Assembly (NCBI RefSeq): GCF_000247695.1
Contig: NW_004624849.1
Span: 2,265,772-2,329,771, forward strand
DNA from: Heterocephalus glaber
Lineage: Eukaryota; Chordata; Mammalia; Rodentia; Bathyergidae
Direction: 5' to 3'
DNA: 64,000 nt
A model generated the notes under the pieces. That model was not told where the DNA came from. It was given only the letters and a program-made list of their open reading frames with translations, and made no database searches. The position numbers and the translations under genes are program-made. This document shows, piece by piece, positions 50,313 through 64,000 of this stretch. How positions within the stretch are numbered: position 1 is the stretch's first letter; every line of letters starts with the position of its first letter.

Positions 50313-51868
50313 GCAGGAGATGAGAATCTAAACAGACTCACTAACTTGGCATTAAAGCTTCAGAAATCTCTGCGTTTGATATTCAAACATCATGTGCCGG
50401 AAATTTTCACAGTTTTTAGTGAATTTAAGGAATTTAGATCTTCCTTTGGTATTTTTTTTTCCTTGTTTTCATTTTTGTTTTGTTTTTGTTTCTGTGTTTT
50501 CTTGTCACACACCTGAGCACTTCCTCCAGTTGGCAGACAGATGTTCAGGACAAGACCTTTGTGGCCTGGTCCTGGCACATCCTCTGCACTGTTGAATCAC
50601 TGGACTTAGCAATGTTAGATGATCACCCCTCTCCCTCACACCTAAGGGCAGGGTGGAAAAGCCAGATGGGCAGAGGGGATGGAAAGCTACCATTCAGCAT
50701 GGCCTTATGTTAGGGTGGAACAGAGCAAGGGTGCTGTGGGCTCTCAACCCTCCCCTCCCATCTGTGGCTCGGCTGAGCTGTAGCCTTCCTTCCTGGCTGA
50801 GTCCACCTAGTTTTCTGGGCTGGTGCACTCACCAGAGCCTCTTTGCTGTAACTGCCAGCTGCTCTCACTTGAGTTCTCAGCTGGCAGAATGGCTTCCCCT
50901 TGTCTCCAGTATCTTACAGACTTTTCAGTTTTATCTGCATTTGGTCATCTCTGTCTTGACTCCTTAACTACAGTAACCTGGCTGTGGCTGCTCAGGTTTC
51001 CCCCCATCCTGCCCTCTCCTCCCCTATCCTGTCTGTCCTCTGCCGTGCACACATTGGTCCTTCCACTCTGAAGGTATTTACCACCTGTCCTGGTCTATAA
51101 AGTTAAGTTTAGGACTACTTAATCTTTGTCTCCTCTCCCTAGGGGGTTTGGGAAGTGAGCAGCCATCTTCCCTGTATAATTTTGTTTTCACTGACTGGTT
51201 CACGTAATCATGTTTCCTTCACCTCCAGTTCTTGTCAGTGTCAATTAGACTCTTCGTCTGCCATGCTCCCCTTGCCTGTGGAACATCGTCTGGTCCTCGC
51301 TGTGGTTTCCATCACTCCCATCACCCTCCTTTGTTAACCTTGTGCCTGTCTCATGTATAATCACATCACCAAAAAGGGGGAGGGGGGAAGGACCTTTTTT
51401 TCCTGCCATTTTGTAATCGTATAAAAATAGTAGACAAACTGCTTAATGGTTCGGGGGTTTTTTCACAATTTTCAACATTAGTGATTTTTTTTTTTTTTTT
51501 TTTTGGGTTCTGTTTGCAAGTTAAAGGGTTTGTCATTGTTTCTTTTAAACAACAATAATGCACCATATCCCTATGCATAAAGTGCTTCTATTTATAAGGT
51601 TGAAAATTCTGAATAACCCTTTTAGCATTGTAAAAAAAAAAAACAAAAAACAAAAATTTAAAAAAACTTGTATTTTGTAAATATTTTCTTTTCCTGCTTT
51701 GAGCTGTGTAATGGCAGCGAAACATGTAGCTGTCTTTGTTCTATAGAAATGCTTTTCTTCAGAGAAGCTGATCTTTGTTAATGTCTTGATTCTGTTCGCA
51801 AAGCACAGACTAGTGCTTAAAAAAAAAAGAAAAGAAAAAACGAAAAAAATAAAAAAAAGAGTTACAGA
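50313..51868 (+). other. KANSL1: KANSL1 3' untranslated region
   Basis: Sequence after the TGA up to about 20 nt past the AATAAA at 51848. It holds long T-runs (51487-51504), A/C tracts and the segment CTTGTATTTTGTAAATATTT near the end. No SINE has inserted in it, in contrast to the introns, which is usual for a functional 3'UTR. The exact cleavage position is estimated. Confidence 0.75.
51848..51853 (+). promoter_or_regulatory. KANSL1: Candidate KANSL1 polyadenylation signal AATAAA
   Basis: AATAAA in an A-rich tract about 1.54 kb after the stop codon. The predicted cleavage at 51865-51885 gives a 3'UTR length similar to the human transcript. The surrounding A-richness makes the precise signal less certain. 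Confidence 0.6.
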
Positions 51869-53194
51869 ATATTGTGTGTCAGGCCTTCTTGCTGGCTGGG
51901 GGTGTGCATGGTTAGCAGTTGCTGCTGGGGAGGTGGCTTTGCTAGAGCCATGCTTTAGGGTTCTGTGACTTGCTTTGAACCTTGGTTCCTCCCCATGTGT
52001 CTCTTGGGAACAGGAACATGGGTAAAGTCTTGTTATGGGAGGTGTGGTAATTTTCACTGAGGTGTAAAGGTTGCACAGATCATCTGATTTTTCTTGTTGA
52101 GGGAAAGGAGTTGATCCATTGCTTCTCGATGTTCTTTTCTCTAGTGAGGTTGGCAGTGTAGCATTTGTAGCTAAATTGCTCTTTAATGGAGATTTTACTT
52201 TTCATCAAACTTTTCTGGGTTTGGGGTCAGTAATTGGTATAGCACATGGGTTGGTTCTTGGCTGCCACTTGACAGAGCACAGTGTATGTCTTCTGAGAAT
52301 GGCTATGTGCCTGGTTTCCTTGAACAAGGTGGATTAGTGAGTGGGCCTGCTTCTCTTTTCTCCATTCTATCTGAGGCAGTCAAGAGTAAACTTCTAGTGA
52401 GGCTGCACTCATGGTTCTGACAGCAATTGTCCTGGGAATATTTTTCTTTGGCTGGCCTGTGGCTGCTGTTATAAATTGTAGATGAAAATCTGCTTGACCG
52501 AAGCAGCTGTCTGCAGAGAGGTAAATACATCAGGAAGATGTGAGGAAAGTAATATTTAAAACTTGGTGTGAAAATCTCAGGATTCACACACACACCCTTT
52601 GTGGCATTGCTAGGGAGAAGCTATCCAGTATCTTTTTTTTCCCCCCAGTGCTCAGTATGAAACCCAGGTCTTCACACACCCTAGGCAAGTGCTCTACCAC
52701 TGAACTACCCACCTCTAGCCCCTAGTATCCCTATCTTGAATTGTAAAAACATTTCACAGTCTACAATAAGGTTCCAAAGGAAAGAGCAAGACAGCTATGT
52801 ATGTAAACCTGGAAGGAACCTGCACTGTTCATTTCAGCTGACTGGCTTGTTTTCTGCTTCAGCCTCAGTCCTCTAGATTTACTTCTAAGAACAAAAGATC
52901 TAATATACCCACTCCAGCTTTCTTGGGTTTGAATCCACTGGCAGTCCTACACACTGCAGAATTGTGAATTCAGCCACAAGGGTATTGACTGCCATTGAGG
53001 TGGATGGTTTGCCAACACCAGAATGACACCATGAATAGAGAATGAAGAAGTATGAACTCATTTCTCCACGACCCCAGAAAGACCTGTTGATCCTGATGCC
53101 CAACTTTTAACAGTACTGCCATGGGATAGAAAAAAACTTGGAAATCATGTATCTTACATCATTTTCTTGTCCTTGGAATCCATGAACAGAGACT
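51869..53194. other. Intergenic gap between convergent KANSL1 and MAPT 3' ends
   Basis: About 1.3 kb of unique sequence between the two poly(A) sites. It contains one antisense dID SINE (52630-52722). No gene, CpG island or conserved reading frame was seen. Either gene could read through into it, and the short distance makes overlapping 3' ends possible. Confidence 0.7.
52630..52722 (-). repeat. dID SINE, antisense
   Basis: CAGTATGAAACCCAGGTCTT ... CTCTACCACTGAACTACCCA. It is the only repeat in the gap between the two genes. Confidence 0.82.
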
Positions 53195-53214
53195 TATTTA
53201 ATCAGAGTAATAAC

Positions 53215-53220
53215 TTTATT
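53215..53220 (-). promoter_or_regulatory. MAPT: MAPT distal polyadenylation signal AATAAA
   Basis: TTTATT on the plus strand, AATAAA on the minus strand, in the context GGAAATAAAGTTATTACTC known from the human tau mRNA end. Expected cleavage is 10-30 nt further left. I saw no canonical AATAAA closer to the stop codon, so any short tau 3'UTR isoform would need a variant signal. Confidence 0.88.
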
Positions 53221-55440
53221 TCCAAATTCACTTTTACAGCAACAGTCAATGTCAATCATTTGTTAAAACACAATACACTATATGGACATTCACAAACAGG
53301 AAGCTAAGCTAAGATGATTTTTTTTGTCCCTCCCCCCCACCCTCAGAATTACCAAAGAAATCATGGGACTTCAAGTGCTGGAAATTGACCTGCCCAGAAC
53401 AGCAAATTCACAGGCTGAGTCTGTTAGGTGAGACTCTGGGTTGGTGCCCAGGGTAACCCTTTACAAAGCCAGAGAGACAATGGAAGGCTCATGAAGCCAC
53501 AGACCTGTAGCTGATGACCACCTCTGCCCTTGTCCACATCTCTTGGTTTATTTGGGAAACAGATGGGGGTGAAGAGATCTCAGCAGCTGCTAGAAGTGTG
53601 TACTACATGTCTGGAGCCAGTGGGAGAGGTGACACAGAAGTGCCAGTGGCTTAGAAGGAAGGATGCCAGGGTCTCGGAGGCATGGCAGATCACAGATTCC
53701 CACACAAGCCTGACAACTTGTACCTGCTGGGAAGCCATTGGGGATTAGCTGGTTGCCTCTGCAACTGGGAAAACCTGTCAGTGGAGCAGCGAAGCCTCAG
53801 GCCTCTAGCCCCATGGCCCCTCCCTCTAGCAAGCGTGGGTGAAATCATGAAAGGGTTACAAGGCGGCTTAACTGCAGCACTCAAAGACTTCCTTTGCCCA
53901 TGTGAACTATCTTACACGTTCCTTCCCTCCCCCCACAGCACAACAAGCAATCGCAAACAGGATACAGTCTCACCACGGAAGTCACTTTAAATGGAAGTAT
54001 TGATAAAGTGAATCCACAGCTTGAAGGAACCAGGCATTTAGTATATCCTGTCTAACCCACCCCAGGACCTTGCCTTTGAAGGTGGGGAAAATGAAGAGAG
54101 AGAAAGAGTGCCTAGCCCTGGGGAGATTGTCCTCATTAAAGTCACAAGCCAGCATCTCTTTGCAGTCTACTTATCAGCATTGACCTACTCACCCTAAAAC
54201 CATAATCTTTAGGCTGTCCCCAGTAGCCTACCTACTCCATGTAAGGTGCTGAAGAGCAGGGTGCATGAACTTCAGGGGGGGAAAGGAAGAGGGGCCCATA
54301 TGTCTAAACCACACTTATCTTTCTCCCTCAGAACTCTTGAGGACAGTGTGGACTCAAGACAGTAGGGAGCCTCATAATGAAAGTTCTGGGCCCAGATAAT
54401 TCTTTGTTCTGCACAGCCAGCTCCCAGGTTTCCCTTTAATTGTACCTAAGCCAGAAGTGGTAGAACCAGGCCTGAGCCCTCTTAGTTTCTAAAAAAGCTG
54501 TTTCCCTTTCCCCACAGCAGAGTTTGTGCAACATCAGTGAGCTGATGAGGCTTTGGGAACCAATGGTGTCTTCTGACGACCCCTTAGTCGGGCAGCTAGT
54601 CCCCTGGAGTCTGTCTAGGTCAGGCAATCCGTCCCAATCCCTGCTGGGGAGAAGCCCAGGGGTGGGGGGGAGCACAGACAGGCTCCCAGGTCGAGGGGTG
54701 AACTGCCTAGAGGTTCGTGGGGCTGCATGGCCTGTAGCTCTTCCCCAGCAGGCACTGGCTTCCTTCTTGTAATACAGTAGTTTGTAGGGCTTCAAGGACT
54801 GCTGTGGGACTTCAGGCTGTTTCCAGAGAGGACCATCTTCATGCTGCAAACCAGGCTAGCCACAGACTGCTCTGCCACAGTGAGGCCAGGGAAGAGGGAA
54901 GCTCCACAGCCTCTGTCCAATCCTGGGCTTCAGGCCTTCATAGTGGGGAGTCCTCAGCCAGAATCTGGTCTCTGTTGGGTCCCAGATGCTGATAAAACTC
55001 TTCCAAAACTTGGGAGGCTCCAGCCAAGTGGAACCAGACTAGCCTGTGGCCAAGTTCCCACATGGGGGTGAGAGACACCCAACACACCCATGCAGATGCG
55101 CTAGATACCTCTATGAGCATTTCAAGATACATGCGTCCTTTTTTTTTTTTTCTTCTTTTCACTATCATAGTCACTCTTATGAATCCAAACATAAAAAGAC
55201 AAGTCCAATCACAATGCAACAGGGTGCAGATGGGGAGGGAAGGGCAACATCTATTTATATGTTCGGCTGCTCCCACAGACCAGACAGCGTCACTTCCAGC
55301 TGGGACTGGGGTTAAGAAGCATTTCCAAGGGGCACGTTCTTCATTTTGGGGTATGGAGGGCTGATTCCATGTGTGTGGAGTTGAACAGCATATGAGACTG
55401 GGGGTTGGCAATCACAAACTGGGGTAGAGTGGGGGACAGA

Positions 55441-55447
55441 GGCAGTG
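55441..55447 (-). promoter_or_regulatory. Possible miR-34/449 seed match in MAPT 3'UTR
   Basis: GGCAGTG on the plus strand gives CACTGCC in the tau transcript, a 7-mer match to the miR-34/449 seed region without the terminal A. Human tau has been described as a miR-34 family target. A 7-mer in 3.7 kb can arise by chance. Confidence 0.3.
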
Positions 55448-56484
55448 TGACCCTACCCTGGAAGTCTTGCCCATCCTGGTGCCATCATTGACAACCAGGA
55501 CCCACACCTCCTTCTGCTGCCAGCTCAACATAGGAAGAAAAGACTCTGGGAAGAAAAAGACTCTCCAAGTTAACAAGGCAAAAAACATCTGAGATCAACC
55601 CCGAACAGCCCCATCTTGGCTTACATGTGATGGAAGAGAGGGGAGACTACCAAACGAGGTCACTAGATTTCCTGTGACAGGCACCTCAGTTGGATGAGTG
55701 GAACTTAGAGCTAGAGACTGAGCCCTAGCCGTTGTACCTGGACACTCAACTGCAGTGCAGGTGCCTCCACATCTAACCAGTGTCCATGACTGGGGTGGGG
55801 GAGGTGGGGCACTTGGCCAGTCTGATGTAATGAGGGGTGGGACCATGACTGGGCTCACAGCAGACATGGGCCCAGAGCAACAGGCAGGGGGGCTGCAGTG
55901 GCCATGGAAGGGATGGGAGGCTCAAGACCCACCTCCCAGACATAGCCCACCCCCACAGTCCCTAGATGCCGGAGCCGGAGCTGGGAAGGATATCTCCCAA
56001 GAGACAAGTCCTTGCAGAGAGAGCTGGTTAGCCCTAAAGTCCCAGGTCTGTGAGGTGACCAAAATCGGGGCTGCAGTTCCAACTTCAGAACTCTGGGTAC
56101 CCTTCAGGGTTTCTGGGGGGGGGGGGAGCGCCACCTTGGCCTAGAACTCCTACCCTGCAAGGGAGGAAGAAAAAGGCTGGAGTTCTGGAGCGTAAAGGTC
56201 AGTCTTTGAAGAAGTAATCCACAAGGTGCCACCTCCTGCTGACCTTCCTTCTCCTGACCACTGTCCCACCACAGGACACCCTCCAGAGGGGAGCACACCA
56301 CCCACAGCAGAGCCCGCCAAGAAAAGCCATAGGGTGGGAGACTGGTGGGTCACTGAGATGGCTTGCCCTTCCCCTGACACAGGGGAGCAGTGTCCCCCTT
56401 TCCCATCCTGTTCATTCGTCCCTCACACCCAGCCTCTCCTCCCTTTCCCACCCTGACCTTGGCCCCTGCCACCCTCTCCATGGC

Positions 56485-56492
56485 TGACGTCA
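56485..56492. promoter_or_regulatory. Perfect CRE palindrome TGACGTCA in MAPT 3'UTR
   Basis: An exact 8-bp CREB/ATF consensus palindrome within the tau 3'UTR. It could bind CREB-family factors on DNA. There is no sign of a promoter around it, so function is speculative. Confidence 0.3.
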
Positions 56493-56576
56493 CTGCCTGT
56501 AGCTCCACATACATACCAAGTTTCACATCCTTTGTTGCTGCTGCTGTCCCTGTGACACCCCCAGAAGGGGGCCAGA

Positions 56577-56583
56577 GGCAGTG
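56577..56583 (-). promoter_or_regulatory. Second possible miR-34/449 seed match in MAPT 3'UTR
   Basis: Another CACTGCC on the minus strand, about 370 nt after the stop codon. The same caution as for the match at 55441 applies. Confidence 0.3.
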
Positions 56584-56949
56584 AGCACCCCACTCCCTTG
56601 AAACCCCCAAAACAGCTTTCTAAGCCTCTCCTTCACTTTCTTCTTCTGGGGGGGCGGGGAGGAATTGCCCAGGAAATGTTGGGTGTGGCCATGTTTTTAC
56701 ATATTTTAAAAAATATTATTAGCCCACTGATCAATTTGGAAAGATGAAATTTGCTCTTATTCCCATCACTGATTTTGAAGTCCCGAACCAAGCTGAGCTA
56801 CAAAAGCAGGTCAGGTGATGTCCCTATTTACCGTCTGTGAGGAGCAGCGGGGGAGGGCAGAGGGCGAAGGGCCAGATCAGTATTCTTTTTTTCCCACACT
56901 CTCTCACTCTCTTCTCTCTCCATGATTATTGACCTCCCCGGGGGCCTGA

Positions 56950-64000
<7,051 letters not shown>

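Larger units (their letters stand above)
53195..56949 (-). other. MAPT: MAPT 3' untranslated region
   Basis: About 3.75 kb from the stop codon to an estimated cleavage near 53195. The first 120 nt after the stop, on the minus strand (CAGGCCCCCGGGGAGGTCAA onward), match the start of the human tau 3'UTR, and the end (GGAAATAAAGTTATTACTCT) matches its end. The region is GC-rich and has no SINE insertions. Short G- and C-runs and two miR-34-type seed matches lie in it. The many ORFs across it on both strands reflect GC content and are not judged coding. Confidence 0.85.

Noticed and set aside
51545..52057. 170-codon ORF on the minus strand across the KANSL1 3'UTR end
   Set aside because: Phe/Leu-rich translation of A/T tracts, spanning a poly(A) site; no start context or homology.
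53500..56900. A separate gene in the GC-rich region downstream of tau exon 13
   Set aside because: Sequence after the stop and before AATAAA matches the known tau 3'UTR at both ends and is continuous; ORFs there are short and overlap on both strands.

Overview
The window is mammalian nuclear DNA: long introns, small exons bounded by AG/GT, and dense SINE and L1 debris. The commonest repeats are 7SL-derived B1-type SINEs, tRNA-derived ID-type SINEs, and composites of a B1 followed by a diverged ID (B1-dID). This points to a rodent outside the mouse/rat group. A castorimorph (beaver or kangaroo-rat relatives) or another lineage carrying B1-dID elements is my best guess. It is an inference from repeat style and not proven.

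Two genes are present, tail to tail. On the plus strand, 1 to about 51868 holds the 3' part of KANSL1, the scaffold subunit of the NSL histone acetyltransferase complex. Eleven coding exons (11714-50312) encode the C-terminal 591 residues, and their splice phases all agree. They include the WDR5-binding Arg-containing motif, a Cys-rich segment and the PEHE region that contacts the acetyltransferase KAT8 (MOF). A 3'UTR of about 1.55 kb follows. On the minus strand, from the right edge down to about 53195, lie the last three coding exons of MAPT (tau): repeat 3 (61760-61841), repeat 4 (60473-60585) and the C-terminal tail (56950-57165). A 3'UTR of about 3.75 kb ends at AATAAA (53220-53215). The poly(A) sites are about 1.3 kb apart. 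This is the same convergent order as human 17q21.31.

Region by region: 1-11713 is the end of a KANSL1 intron with L1 fragments, stacked ID SINEs and an intact non-autonomous TA-flanked DNA transposon. 11714-12853 holds two exons. 12854-30487 is a 17.6-kb repeat-rich intron with a twin-primed L1 and a short L1 copy with perfect target duplications. 30488-30659 is one exon. 30660-39839 is a 9.2-kb intron. 39840-41192 is a cluster of three exons. 41193-47314 is a SINE-rich intron with a Z-DNA-type microsatellite. 47315-50312 is the last cluster of five exons. 50313-53194 is the KANSL1 3'UTR plus the intergenic gap. 53195-64000 is MAPT.

I found no undescribed multi-gene system. The strongest biological observation is in tau. 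Compared with the human protein, the C-terminal tail carries two substitutions inside the caspase-3 / Ser422 segment: Asp418 to Asn at the P4 position of the caspase site, and Pro423 to Leu, which removes the proline after Ser422. Other notable points are a tandem NAGNAG splice acceptor in KANSL1, a strong G-quadruplex motif 41 nt past the donor of the tau repeat-3 exon, ID SINEs with C-rich tails, an ID copy with a 5' extension, nested SINEs at one target site, and a CRE-bearing block that may be LTR-derived.
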